Source: Xylocopilactobacillus apicola
Lineage (GTDB): Bacteria; Bacillota; Bacilli; Lactobacillales; Lactobacillaceae
Direction of reading: 5' to 3'
DNA length: 64,000 nt
NCBI RefSeq assembly: GCF_033095985.1
Contig: NZ_AP026802.1
Coordinates: forward strand, 558,001 to 622,000
Below are positions 18,553 through 27,090 of this stretch, in pieces. A model generated the notes under the pieces. The model did not search any database, was not told the origin of the DNA, and saw only the letters and a program-made list of their open reading frames with translations. Made by a program: the position numbers and the translations under genes. Numbering within the stretch: position 1 is the stretch's first letter; each line of letters starts with the position of its first letter.

Positions 18553-18787
18553 GGAAAATTTAAGTTTTGAAGAACAAATGCAAAAACTTGAAGAGATTGT
18601 TAAGCAATTAGAAGCAGGGAATTTACCTTTACAAGAATCCATCGATCAGTTTAAACAAGGGGTTGAACTTTCTAAGAAGATGGAAAAAACCCTTTCGGAA
18701 GCACAAAAATCGATTGCATCTATTATTGATGAAAAAGGTGAATTGAAAGATTTTGCGGAGCAAACAGATGATGAAGGAGTTAATTAG
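18530..18787 (+). CDS. xseB: Exodeoxyribonuclease VII small subunit
   Basis: 85 residues from the ATG at 18530 (GGAG about 8 nt upstream). The small helical-hairpin subunit has the signature SFEEQMQKLEEIVKQLEAG, PLQESIDQFKQGVEL and a leucine-patterned C-terminal helix. It assembles on the XseA coiled coil. An upstream in-frame start would add 16 residues out of the xseA tail and is not favoured. Confidence 0.96.
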   Translation: MVTKKTAEENLSFEEQMQKLEEIVKQLEAGNLPLQESIDQFKQGVELSKKMEKTLSEAQKSIASIIDEKGELKDFAEQTDDEGVN

Positions 18788-19574
18788 TCACTTTAACGAA
18801 TATTTAACCGATCTATATTCTAAAAAAAAGATTAATCCGCGGCTTAAAGAGGCCATTAATTATTCGCTTTTAGCTAGCGGAAAAAGGCTTCGGCCGCTTT
18901 TGTTTTTTACCATTTTGCAATCTTTTGGACGTGAAGAAAATAAAAAAAACTTTGCGCCTGCTGCGGCAATTGAGATGGTTCATACGTATTCTTTGATTCA
19001 TGATGATTTGCCAGCCATGGACAATGATAACCTTAGAAGAGGGAAGCCAACCAATCATGTGGTATTTGGTGAGGACTTAGCAATTTTAGCAGGTGACGCG
19101 CTTCTTACGGATGCTTTTTGGGTAATTGCAGAAAGTGAATTTAGTTCACAGCAAAAAGCTAATTTCAGTCGAAGCTTAGCACAAGCCGCGGGCTCATTAA
19201 ATATGGTAAGCGGTCAAGTTGAGGATTTGTTGATGAATCAAGCAAATGACTTAGCAATTAAACAAATGCACTATCACAAAACTGCTGCAATGTTTGTCGC
19301 AGCTGGTGAGTTTGCAGCGATTGCGCTGGAATTAGATGCTATAAAAACTAAAGCACTTAAAGATTTTGCTGCCAATTTTGGCATGGCATTTCAACTTGCT
19401 GATGATTTAGCTGATTTTAAGTCAGAAGCTGATGACAGTAATAATTTTGTTGCTGATTTTGGAGTGGAACAATCTTTAAAGACAAAGATGGATTACCGGC
19501 AAAAAGCTTTTATTGCTTTGAATCAGCTTGAGAGCCCCGAGCCGCTAAAAAAATTCTTGGATTTGGTGAATTAA
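18768..19574 (+). CDS. ispA: Polyprenyl (farnesyl/geranyl) diphosphate synthase
   Basis: 268 residues from the ATG at 18768 (CGGAG 7 nt upstream; an adjacent ATG at 18771 is equally usable). It condenses isopentenyl diphosphate with allylic diphosphates to make farnesyl diphosphate for undecaprenol and quinones. The first aspartate-rich motif is in LIHDDLPAMDND; the second is DDLAD (in QLADDLADF). GKRLRP is present. It is about 20 residues shorter than typical IspA, with a trimmed loop after the second motif. dxs, its neighbour in bacilli, is missing, in line with mevalonate-using lactobacilli. Confidence 0.93.
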   Translation: MMKELISHFNEYLTDLYSKKKINPRLKEAINYSLLASGKRLRPLLFFTILQSFGREENKKNFAPAAAIEMVHTYSLIHDDLPAMDNDNLRRGKPTNHVVFGEDLAILAGDALLTDAFWVIAESEFSSQQKANFSRSLAQAAGSLNMVSGQVEDLLMNQANDLAIKQMHYHKTAAMFVAAGEFAAIALELDAIKTKALKDFAANFGMAFQLADDLADFKSEADDSNNFVADFGVEQSLKTKMDYRQKAFIALNQLESPEPLKKFLDLVN

Positions 19575-19575
19575 A

Positions 19576-20376
19576 TTGCGTTTAGATCAACTATTGGTAG
19601 CTAAAAAGAAGTTTACGAGTCGAAGTAAGGCCCAAGCTGCGATTAAAGAAGGACATGTTTTTCTGCCCGATGGCAAGGTTTTAAAGAAACCCGCCTTAGA
19701 TTTATCTGAATCAACAAATTTAATTGTTAGAGATCAAGACCCATATGTGAGTCGTGGTGCTTATAAATTGTTAAAAGCAATCGATTTATTTGAAATTAAT
19801 TATCAAAATCAGGTAGTTTTAGATATTGGTGCTTCAACTGGTGGGTTTACGCAAGTGGCTTTAAATCACGGAGCCAAAAAAGTTTTTGCACTTGACGTTG
19901 GAAGCAATCAATTAGATCCGGTAATTGCTCAAGATTCGCGGGTGGTCGTGATCGAAAATTATAATTTTCGTTACGCTAAACCTGAGGATTTTCCGGTTGA
20001 AAAATTTGATCTGATTCAATGTGATGTCTCTTTTATCTCACTTAACTATATCATTAAGCCTGCGGCGCAATTACTCAAGCCAGATGGGCAAGCAGTATTT
20101 TTGATTAAACCTCAATTTGAAGCGGGGCGGGAATTTGTTTCAAAACACGGGGTTGTGAAGAATCAAAAAGTAGTCCTTGCAGTCCTTAAACGAATCTTAA
20201 CAACCTTATTTGACAGTCAACTGAGAGTTAATGGATTGACTTTTTCGCCAATCAAAGGGCAACAGGGTAATATCGAATTTTTGGTGCTTGCGGGGCAAAC
20301 AGGACAATTTGAAAATCATTATTCAGAAGCTGATTTAAAGCAATTAATTCAAAGGGCAGTTAAAGAATTAAATTAG
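19576..20376 (+). CDS. tlyA: TlyA family rRNA 2'-O-methyltransferase
   Basis: 266 residues starting at a TTG one base after the ispA stop. An S4 RNA-binding domain (about 1-60; MRLDQLLVAKKKFTSRSKAQ) precedes a FtsJ/RrmJ-type methyltransferase: DIGASTGGFTQVAL binds SAM, and the K-D-K-E-type catalytic residues sit in SRGAYKLLKA, CDVSFISL, IKPQFEAG and the GNIEFL block. TlyA methylates C1409 of 16S and/or C1920 of 23S rRNA. The order ispA-tlyA-argR-recN is the standard Firmicute one. Confidence 0.95.
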   Translation: MRLDQLLVAKKKFTSRSKAQAAIKEGHVFLPDGKVLKKPALDLSESTNLIVRDQDPYVSRGAYKLLKAIDLFEINYQNQVVLDIGASTGGFTQVALNHGAKKVFALDVGSNQLDPVIAQDSRVVVIENYNFRYAKPEDFPVEKFDLIQCDVSFISLNYIIKPAAQLLKPDGQAVFLIKPQFEAGREFVSKHGVVKNQKVVLAVLKRILTTLFDSQLRVNGLTFSPIKGQQGNIEFLVLAGQTGQFENHYSEADLKQLIQRAVKELN

Positions 20377-20391
20377 CTGCTTTTAATTTGT

Positions 20392-20419
20392 TTGAAAAAT
20401 ATACAAATATCTGTATAAT
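20392..20419 (+). promoter_or_regulatory. argR promoter with overlapping palindromic operator
   Basis: TTGAAA (20392-20397), 16 bp and TATAAT (20414-20419) form a good promoter. A perfect inverted repeat TATACA-6 nt-TGTATA (20400-20417) fills the spacer and overlaps the -10. Such an AT-rich palindrome is compatible with an ArgR-type operator and so with autoregulation; this is inference. Confidence 0.6.
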
Positions 20420-20447
20420 ATACCTCAGCTTACAGTGAGGAAAAATC

Positions 20448-20924
20448 ATGTTAAAAACAGAACGACAAAATAAGATTCGAAAAATAATTAAAGAAAATAA
20501 GATTAGCAAGCATAGTCAATTAGTTAAAATTTTGGCTGATGAAGGCCTAAAATTTACGCAAGCAACAATTTCTCGCGATATGCATGAAATGAATATTGTG
20601 AAAATTGCTAGTGGAAGTGACGGCTACATTTATGTTTTGCCTGAAGAATCAAATAATGGTCTCGAACAAAAGCTGAGCCAGATTCTTTCAGAGTCGATGA
20701 TTAATATTGAGTCGCAACAGTTTCTCGTCATTATTAAAACCATTCCGGGTTACGCTCAAGCATTGGGTTCACTTTTAGAACAAATGATGTTTTCGGAGGT
20801 ACACGGTTTGTTAGCTGGTGATGATACCATTTTTATGGTGACCAAATCGAGTAGTGAGTCTGTTGATTTAATTGAAAAAATTAATGGTCTAGGCGCAAAA
20901 AATGATCGATACAATCATTATTGA
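20448..20924 (+). CDS. argR: Arginine repressor ArgR/AhrC
   Basis: 158 residues. An N-terminal winged helix-turn-helix (about 1-70; the TQATISRDMHEMNIVKI recognition region) is followed by a C-terminal hexamerisation and arginine-binding domain ending in HGLLAGDDTIFMV with the ligand-contacting Asp pair. It represses arginine biosynthesis and activates catabolism. The 3' end overlaps recN by 23 nt, the conserved Firmicute arrangement. Lactobacilli often have several ArgR paralogues; the linked copy is usually called AhrC/ArgR. Confidence 0.95.
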   Translation: MLKTERQNKIRKIIKENKISKHSQLVKILADEGLKFTQATISRDMHEMNIVKIASGSDGYIYVLPEESNNGLEQKLSQILSESMINIESQQFLVIIKTIPGYAQALGSLLEQMMFSEVHGLLAGDDTIFMVTKSSSESVDLIEKINGLGAKNDRYNHY

Positions 20925-22599
20925 TAATTTTACTATTATTGATCATTTAGAAGTCGATTTTTCATCAGGTTTAAGTACTTTAACGGGGGAAACTGGCGCT
21001 GGGAAATCGATTATTATCGATGCAATTACTCAATTGGCTGGTGCAAAAAGCAATCGCGAATTAATTCGCCAAGGCAGCGATCAAGCGATGATTTTTGCTG
21101 AATTTTCTCATTTACCACAAGAACGCCTCAAGAAATTGTTAAAAGCTAATGAAATTGATTTCGATAGCGATTATCTTTCGATCCAAAAATATTTGAAACA
21201 AAATGGCCGCTCTGTTATCAGAGTGAATGGTAGTGTAGTTAATGGAACATTTTTAAAGGAGATCGGTAATTTACTTTTTAATATTGAGGAACAGTCTAAG
21301 CATCAACAGTTGTTCGAACCGTCTTATCAAGCCGAGCTGTTAGATGCATTTGCTGGCGAAAGGTTAACAAAAATATTAACATCTTACCAAAAAACTTTTC
21401 GCTCTTTGGCTCAAATCAGTACAAAAAGAGCTGAAATCAAAAAGAAAAATCAAGATTTGAGAGAACGGCTAGATTACTTAAAGTTTGCAGTAGCTGAAAT
21501 TTCAGAATTAAATCCATCGTTAGGTGAAGATCAAGAATTAGAGGAGAAGAAAATTCGGCTTAGCAACTTTGAGAAGATTTCTGATCATCTTCAACAAATT
21601 CAGGGATTAATTGAAGGCGAAAATTCGATTCAAGATCTGTTGGGACAAGCCCAACAATTGAGCTTGGAAATCACTGATTACTCCGAAGATTATCAAAAAA
21701 TTTCATCGGAGTTAGAAAATGCGAGTTATGCGATTAATGATGCAATAAGTGTGACGAGTGCTGCGGCCGATCAGCTTGATTTTGCCAACGAACAAGAACT
21801 TAACTTAGTAATTGATCGCTTGAATAGCCTCGAAACGCTTAAGAAAAAATACGGCGGCGAGATTGCGGCAGTTTTGGCTTATCAAAAAAATGCGGCAGCG
21901 GAAATCAAGTTTGCTGAAAATAGTGAGCAATCTTTAAAAGAATATGATGATAAATATCAAAAATTGCTCCAAAAAGCTCAACAACAAGCTGACGAATTAA
22001 CTAATTTAAGATTAAAAGCTGCTTCAAAGCTGGCCCCTTTGGTGGAATCAGAATTGGCGACGATTGATTTTAAAAAGGCCAAATTTAAGATTGACTTTCA
22101 AAAGACAAAACTGGGTGAATTTGGACAAGATCAATTGACTTTTATGATTCAAACTAACGTGGGGGAGAAGGTTCTCCCGCTAGCAGAAATTGCATCAGGT
22201 GGTGAGCTTTCACGAATTTTACTAGCTTTAAAATCTATTTTTGCTAATTATTTTGTCGGTGTGACATTTATCTTTGATGAAATAGATTCTGGGGTCAGTG
22301 GTCATGCAGCACAAGCGATGGCAGAAAAAATTTATCAAATTGCAAACGTCAATCAAGTCATTGCAATTACTCACTTACCGCAACTTGCGGCTATGAGCGA
22401 TCATCAGTATTTAATCGAGAAAAAAGTGGCAAAACATCGGACTACTAGCTCGGTTCGTTTACTAAACAGCGATGAAAGAGTTGATGAAATTGCTCAGATG
22501 CTCACAGGAACCAAGATGACAGAAGTGACCAAGATTCACGCGCAAGAAATGCTTGATTTAGCTCAAAAATCAAAAGGAGAAAATCGTGGCCGAAATTAA
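20902..22599 (+). CDS. recN: DNA repair protein RecN
   Basis: 565 residues, standard length. An SMC-like ATPase that acts early at double-strand breaks. Walker A GETGAGKS lies near the N-terminus, and the Q-loop region EEQSKHQQLF follows. Two coiled-coil arms flank the middle. The signature ASGGELSRILLALKSI and Walker B FIFDEIDSGVSG follow, and ITHLPQLAAMSD forms the H-loop. The ATG lies inside argR. Confidence 0.96.
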   Translation: MIDTIIIDNFTIIDHLEVDFSSGLSTLTGETGAGKSIIIDAITQLAGAKSNRELIRQGSDQAMIFAEFSHLPQERLKKLLKANEIDFDSDYLSIQKYLKQNGRSVIRVNGSVVNGTFLKEIGNLLFNIEEQSKHQQLFEPSYQAELLDAFAGERLTKILTSYQKTFRSLAQISTKRAEIKKKNQDLRERLDYLKFAVAEISELNPSLGEDQELEEKKIRLSNFEKISDHLQQIQGLIEGENSIQDLLGQAQQLSLEITDYSEDYQKISSELENASYAINDAISVTSAAADQLDFANEQELNLVIDRLNSLETLKKKYGGEIAAVLAYQKNAAAEIKFAENSEQSLKEYDDKYQKLLQKAQQQADELTNLRLKAASKLAPLVESELATIDFKKAKFKIDFQKTKLGEFGQDQLTFMIQTNVGEKVLPLAEIASGGELSRILLALKSIFANYFVGVTFIFDEIDSGVSGHAAQAMAEKIYQIANVNQVIAITHLPQLAAMSDHQYLIEKKVAKHRTTSSVRLLNSDERVDEIAQMLTGTKMTEVTKIHAQEMLDLAQKSKGENRGRN

Positions 22600-22813
22600 A
22601 TTTCAGATTATTAAAAATATTAAAACTCTTTCGACAAATCCCAAAAATGGCTGGCTAAAAGAAATTAATTTAGTTTCTTGGAACGAAGCTGAGCCTAAGT
22701 ACGACCTGAGGAGTTGGAGTCCAGATCATCAGAAAATGGGAAAGGGCGTCACCCTCAGTGAAGAAGAATTTTTGAACCTTTTGACGATTGATCCAGATTC
22801 AATTACACGTTAA
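22586..22813 (+). CDS. YdbC family PC4-like ssDNA-binding protein
   Basis: 75 residues from a GTG that overlaps the end of recN; AAGGAG lies about 8 nt upstream. It matches the YdbC/PC4 (transcriptional coactivator p15) family: NPKNGWLKEINLVSWN, KYDLRSWSPDHQKMGKGVTLSEEE. Bacterial members bind single-stranded nucleic acid as dimers. Coupling to recN suggests, but does not prove, a role in DNA repair. Confidence 0.88.
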   Translation: MAEIKFQIIKNIKTLSTNPKNGWLKEINLVSWNEAEPKYDLRSWSPDHQKMGKGVTLSEEEFLNLLTIDPDSITR

Positions 22814-22815
22814 AC

Positions 22816-22853
22816 TTGAAAACTATTCGGTTTTAGTGGAAAATAGTTTTCAA
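22816..22853 (+). other. Perfect 12-bp stem-loop before gmk
   Basis: TTGAAAACTATT (22816-22827) and AATAGTTTTCAA (22842-22853) are exact reverse complements around a 14-nt loop. No T run follows, so it is not a standard terminator; the gmk ribosome site (GGGAG) begins a few bases later. It may protect, process or attenuate the message. Confidence 0.6.
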
Positions 22854-22871
22854 TACGGGAGATTTTAAAAC

Positions 22872-23504
22872 ATGTCAAAAGGAATGTTAATTGTTTTGTC
22901 TGGCCCTTCGGGAGTTGGCAAAGGGACTGTACGTCAAGAGCTTACCCGCCGAAATAAAGGCCAGTTTATTTATTCAGTGTCAATGACCACCCGCCAAATG
23001 AGGCCGGGTGAAGAAAACGGCGTCGATTATTTCTTTTCGTCCGAGGATGATTTTAAACAGGCGATTAAAGATGATCAAATGCTTGAGTACAACCAATACG
23101 TTGGTAACTACTATGGCACGCCGCGTAAATACGTCGAGCAAACTTTAAATCGTGGTCAGGATGTCTTTTTGGAAATCGATGTCGGTGGTGCGATGCAAGT
23201 GAAAGAAAAAATGCCAGATGGCGTCTTCATTTTTCTTACTCCTCCTGATTTACAGTCATTACGCGGGAGAATTACCGGCCGCGGCACTGATTCGCCTGCG
23301 ACAATTGATCGCAGAATGGATCGCGCCGTTAATGAAATTAATTTGATGAAAGAATACGACTATGCAGTTGTTAACGACGTCGTAAGTTTGGCTGCTGATC
23401 GAATCGAAGCAATTATTGAAAGTGAACATTTAAAAGTAGAACGAGTTATTCAAGACTATTTGAAAGTCTTAGGAGTGAAAAATGATTACAAGACCAATTA
23501 TTGA
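22872..23504 (+). CDS. gmk: Guanylate kinase
   Basis: 210 residues. It phosphorylates GMP to GDP with ATP. The P-loop GPSGVGKGT near residue 11, the GMP-binding [21 protein letters not shown] block, the VGNYYGTP segment and the [13 protein letters not shown] region are all present. GGGAG precedes the ATG. The 3' end overlaps rpoZ by 23 nt; gmk-rpoZ-priA is a conserved Firmicute order. Confidence 0.97.
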   Translation: MSKGMLIVLSGPSGVGKGTVRQELTRRNKGQFIYSVSMTTRQMRPGEENGVDYFFSSEDDFKQAIKDDQMLEYNQYVGNYYGTPRKYVEQTLNRGQDVFLEIDVGGAMQVKEKMPDGVFIFLTPPDLQSLRGRITGRGTDSPATIDRRMDRAVNEINLMKEYDYAVVNDVVSLAADRIEAIIESEHLKVERVIQDYLKVLGVKNDYKTNY

Positions 23505-23715
23505 TAATTTATTAAAACAAGTTCCCTCACGTTATTCCTTGGCAGTTTTGGCTGCTAAGCGCGCCCATCAATTAGAAGATGGTTTTACTAGAGCGCTTGA
23601 TCAATATGATTCTTTAAAAACAGTGGGTGAGGCTTTAGAAGAAATTGAAGCTGGAAAAATTATTGTAAAAACTAAAGAACAACTTGAAAAAGAAAATAAA
23701 GAAGCACAAGCTTAG
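23482..23715 (+). CDS. rpoZ: RNA polymerase omega subunit
   Basis: 77 residues. It helps fold and hold the beta' subunit. Opening [30 protein letters not shown] is typical for the family (short conserved core [14 protein letters not shown]). The C-terminal [11 protein letters not shown] block is present. GGAG precedes the ATG inside gmk. Confidence 0.96.
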   Translation: MITRPIIDNLLKQVPSRYSLAVLAAKRAHQLEDGFTRALDQYDSLKTVGEALEEIEAGKIIVKTKEQLEKENKEAQA

Positions 23716-23726
23716 CTTTGATGGGG

Positions 23727-23754
23727 GGTCTGAAGTAAGAATCAGATCTTTTTT
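23727..23754 (+). terminator. Terminator after rpoZ
   Basis: GGTCTGA and TCAGATC pair with one G-U around an 8-nt loop and are followed by six T. The stem is short, so read-through into priA is likely. Confidence 0.55.
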
Positions 23755-23763
23755 AATTTAATC

Positions 23764-26136
23764 ATGAAAATTGCAAAAATTTTAGTGGATGTTCCAACCC
23801 GTCAAACTGATCGAACCTTTGACTATCTAGTTCCCGCTGAATTATTTGTTGAGTGCGGAATGCGAGTAGTAGTAGAGTTTGGTCGAAGAAAAGTGACCGG
23901 GTTTGTAGTTGATTTTGTTGATTCGACCGATTTCAGTGGTCGATTAAAAGAAATCAGCGAAGTGATTGACGACAAGCCGGTTCTTGATCAAGAACAGTTA
24001 AAGATGGCCCAATTTCTCGCCGGTCAGTATTTTACCTTTGCGGTGACGAATTTGTGGTTAATGTTGCCAGGAATGCTCAAGGGTAAAACCGAAAAATATC
24101 TAATTGTGCATAATTTAACTGATGAGTCACTTTTGCCCTTGTTTAGCGAAGGAACGTTAAGGTATGATTCGAAAACACTTAGTGCCACTCAGCAGAAGAA
24201 AATTCGAGCGGCTCTTGCGCGTAATGAGTTGGAGGTGGTTTACAGTCAATCACGAGTTATCACCAAAAAATATACCGAAATTATCAATTCAAAGATTGCT
24301 CTAGATGATATTCCGGCGGAAATTGATAAACTTTCAAAACAGAATAAATACGGTCAATTATTTTGGCAAACCGTTCTGACGGAAGGATCGCCCCTTGCAG
24401 TTAAACACTTGACTAAAGAAATCGGAATTCCACGGCGCGTACTAACGAAATTAGCTCAGGAGGGGTCGATTGAATTAAGTAAAGTTGAAATTTATCGGAC
24501 TCCGTTGGCAGCTAGTCCTAAAAAAAAGTCTCAGCTACTTACACATACTAAGGAGCAAAGTGCAGCGATTAAAGAAATTGCGGCAAGTTTTGATACCGAT
24601 CAAACTTTTCTACTAGAGGGAATCACCGGGAGTGGAAAAACAGAAATTTATCGAGCACTCAGTGAAAAGGTGATTAAAAGCGGTAAAAAGGTTATTATTT
24701 TGGTGCCGGAAATTTCGTTAACTCCGCAAATGATTTCTTTTTTTCAAGCTAGTTTTAATGATCGGATTGCGGTTTGGCATAGTCGGCTCTCTAGAGGTGA
24801 ACAATATGACGAGTGGCGCCGGATCAAAAACAATGAGGTGGATCTGGTTTTGGGAGTGCGCTCGGCAATTTTTGTGCCCCTTAAAGATCTTGGGTTAATT
24901 GTAGTTGATGAGGAGCATGAAAAGTCTTATCGTCAAAGCGAAAATCCACAGTATGATGCGCGCGAGTTAGCTAAATGGCGCGGTAATTATCATTCTTGTC
25001 CCGTAATTTTTGGTTCGGCAACCCCGACGTTAACTTCTCGTGCTAAGGCTGAGCGCCAAATTTATCGGTTGATTCGACTCGACAAAAGAGTTAATCCGAA
25101 TGGTCATCTGCCAACGGTTCAAATTGTCGATCTGCGCGATCGAAATAATCGGAGTTCAAAGATTTTCTCTGAAGATTTAAAGAGAGCAATGCTTGAGCGG
25201 TTTGAGCGTAAAGAACAAACAATTTTGTTTCTTAATCGGCGAGGGTATGCCAATTTTTTGGAATGCCGCAATTGTGGATACACTTTTAATTGTCCAAACT
25301 GTGATGTCTCTTTGACCCTCCATCTATTTGAACATCGGCTTAGTTGTCATTATTGCGGTTATAAATGTGCGATTCCGATGAGTTGTCCTAATTGCCATGA
25401 GACTGATTTGCGAAGTTTTGGCGATGGGACGGAGAAAGTAGAGGAAGAAATTAAGCAGTTAAATCCCGAAATTACCACGATTCGAATGGATCGAGATACT
25501 ACGAGCCGTAAAGGTAGCTACCAAAAGATTATCAGCCAATTTGAGCATCATGAAGCAGATATTTTGGTTGGAACGCAAAGTGTCGCAAAAGGCCTTAATT
25601 TTCCCGAGGTAACTTTAGTAGGAGTTTTGAATGCCGATATTAGCCTTAACCGGCCAGAGTTTGATGCTTCAGAAGTTACTTTTGACCTTCTAACTCAGGT
25701 GGCTGGAAGAGCTGGGCGTGGGCAGACGGCGGGAAAGGTGATCATTCAAACTTACAATCCCAACCACTACGCTATTAAAGAGGCCAAGGATCAAAATTAT
25801 GAGCGATTTTTCCGGGAGGAGATGTATCTGAGGCGCTTGCACGGCTACCTGCCGTATTACTATACGATTTTTATTAAGGTGACCAGTAAAGAAGAGATGC
25901 TGGCGCTCAAAACGGCGCTCGATTTGCAGAAATTATTATCAGAAAATAAAAATGAGCAAACGCAGATTTTAGGTCCAGCGCCTTATTACATTAAGCGAAT
26001 TAACAATGAATACACGTATCAGTTGGCATTGAAATACAAAAAAGACGAAAAAATGAAAATGACTTTGCATGAAATAATCGATCAAACGCAAAGCAACAAT
26101 AAAGTCAAAATTAATATTAGTAATGTTACTTGTTAG
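23764..26136 (+). CDS. priA: Primosomal protein N' (replication restart helicase)
   Basis: 790 residues. PriA recognises stalled forks and reloads the replisome. The N-terminal DNA-binding domain opens with KIAKILVDVPTRQTDRTFDY. Then come Walker A GITGSGKTEIY, DEEH (VVDEEHEKSY), and a zinc-binding region with four CxxC-type pairs (CRNC, CPNC, CHYC, CPNC) at about 500-550; the helicase motifs GTQSVAKGLNF and QVAGRAGR follow. No ribosome site is visible before the ATG, although the start matches the family exactly. Confidence 0.97.
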   Translation: MKIAKILVDVPTRQTDRTFDYLVPAELFVECGMRVVVEFGRRKVTGFVVDFVDSTDFSGRLKEISEVIDDKPVLDQEQLKMAQFLAGQYFTFAVTNLWLMLPGMLKGKTEKYLIVHNLTDESLLPLFSEGTLRYDSKTLSATQQKKIRAALARNELEVVYSQSRVITKKYTEIINSKIALDDIPAEIDKLSKQNKYGQLFWQTVLTEGSPLAVKHLTKEIGIPRRVLTKLAQEGSIELSKVEIYRTPLAASPKKKSQLLTHTKEQSAAIKEIAASFDTDQTFLLEGITGSGKTEIYRALSEKVIKSGKKVIILVPEISLTPQMISFFQASFNDRIAVWHSRLSRGEQYDEWRRIKNNEVDLVLGVRSAIFVPLKDLGLIVVDEEHEKSYRQSENPQYDARELAKWRGNYHSCPVIFGSATPTLTSRAKAERQIYRLIRLDKRVNPNGHLPTVQIVDLRDRNNRSSKIFSEDLKRAMLERFERKEQTILFLNRRGYANFLECRNCGYTFNCPNCDVSLTLHLFEHRLSCHYCGYKCAIPMSCPNCHETDLRSFGDGTEKVEEEIKQLNPEITTIRMDRDTTSRKGSYQKIISQFEHHEADILVGTQSVAKGLNFPEVTLVGVLNADISLNRPEFDASEVTFDLLTQVAGRAGRGQTAGKVIIQTYNPNHYAIKEAKDQNYERFFREEMYLRRLHGYLPYYYTIFIKVTSKEEMLALKTALDLQKLLSENKNEQTQILGPAPYYIKRINNEYTYQLALKYKKDEKMKMTLHEIIDQTQSNNKVKINISNVTC

Positions 26137-26145
26137 AGGAGAAAA

Positions 26146-27090
26146 ATGAAAACAGTAATTTTTTTAGGCACTCCCGTTTTTTCAGTTAATGTGTTGGGTG
26201 CACTTTTAAACGCTGGATATGAGCTTAAGTATGTCGTTACGCAGCCAGATAAAATGGTCGGTCGTAAGAAAGTGCTCACTGCAAGTCCAGTTAAAGAATT
26301 TGCGTTGGAGCACAATTTAAAAGTTTTACAGCCGAGTAAGCTAACGGGAAGCGAAGAAGAAGCAAAGATCATTGCAGCTAATGCTGATTTAATCATTACA
26401 GCTGCTTTTGGTCAATTTCTTTCAGATGACTTACTAGCGAGCTCCAAAATAGCATCGATTAATTTCCATGCTTCGCTTTTACCGAAATATCGAGGAGCAG
26501 CACCAATTCAATATGCGCTTTTAAATGGTGATGAGGTGACGGGAATTACCATAATGGAAATGGTGAAAAAAATGGACGCAGGCGACATCTTTTTTCAAGA
26601 GCAATTAAATATCGCGCCGGATGATAATTTAGGGAGTTTGACCGTGAAATTGGGTGAATTAGCAGGTTCAATGGTCGAAAGTTGTCTTCCTAAACTTGTT
26701 AGCGGTGATTTTAAACGGGTCAAGCAAGATGAAGCGGAAGTTACGTTTTCTCCTTCGATTAAACCGGAACAAGAAGAAATTGATTTTACCAAAGATCTAA
26801 GAATGATTATTAATCAGATTCGTGCATTGGCGCCAAACCCAGGTGCTTACGTGATGCATGATCGAAAAAGATTCAAAATTTTTGCCGCTAGTCCTGTCGT
26901 TGAGCAAATTTCTGGGACTCCAGGCACGGTTTTTATGAAAGATAAAAAACGCTTAGGAATCGTTACCTCTGACCAGCGAGGTTTAATGCTTGAGACCGTG
27001 CAAGTGCAAGGTGGAAAAAAAGTAAACATCAGTGATTACCTAAACGGTAGTGGGAAAGATTTAAAAGTAGGCGACCGATTTGTCGATTAA
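26146..27090 (+). CDS. fmt: Methionyl-tRNA formyltransferase
   Basis: 314 residues. It formylates Met-tRNA-fMet using 10-formyl-THF. Catalytic Asn-His-Asp elements are in NFHASLLPKYRGAAPIQYAL and the MDAGDIF block. The C-terminal OB-like domain (about 208-314) binds tRNA. AGAGGAG precedes the ATG. It overlaps rsmB by 11 nt. Confidence 0.97.
   Translation: MKTVIFLGTPVFSVNVLGALLNAGYELKYVVTQPDKMVGRKKVLTASPVKEFALEHNLKVLQPSKLTGSEEEAKIIAANADLIITAAFGQFLSDDLLASSKIASINFHASLLPKYRGAAPIQYALLNGDEVTGITIMEMVKKMDAGDIFFQEQLNIAPDDNLGSLTVKLGELAGSMVESCLPKLVSGDFKRVKQDEAEVTFSPSIKPEQEEIDFTKDLRMIINQIRALAPNPGAYVMHDRKRFKIFAASPVVEQISGTPGTVFMKDKKRLGIVTSDQRGLMLETVQVQGGKKVNISDYLNGSGKDLKVGDRFVD

Noticed and set aside
22816-22853. 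Hairpin before gmk as a terminator
   Set aside because: No T run follows, and the next gene is in the same conserved operon.
23749-23766. Leaderless start for priA
   Set aside because: There is no ribosome site, but also no -10 at the right distance; it is probably reached by read-through from rpoZ.
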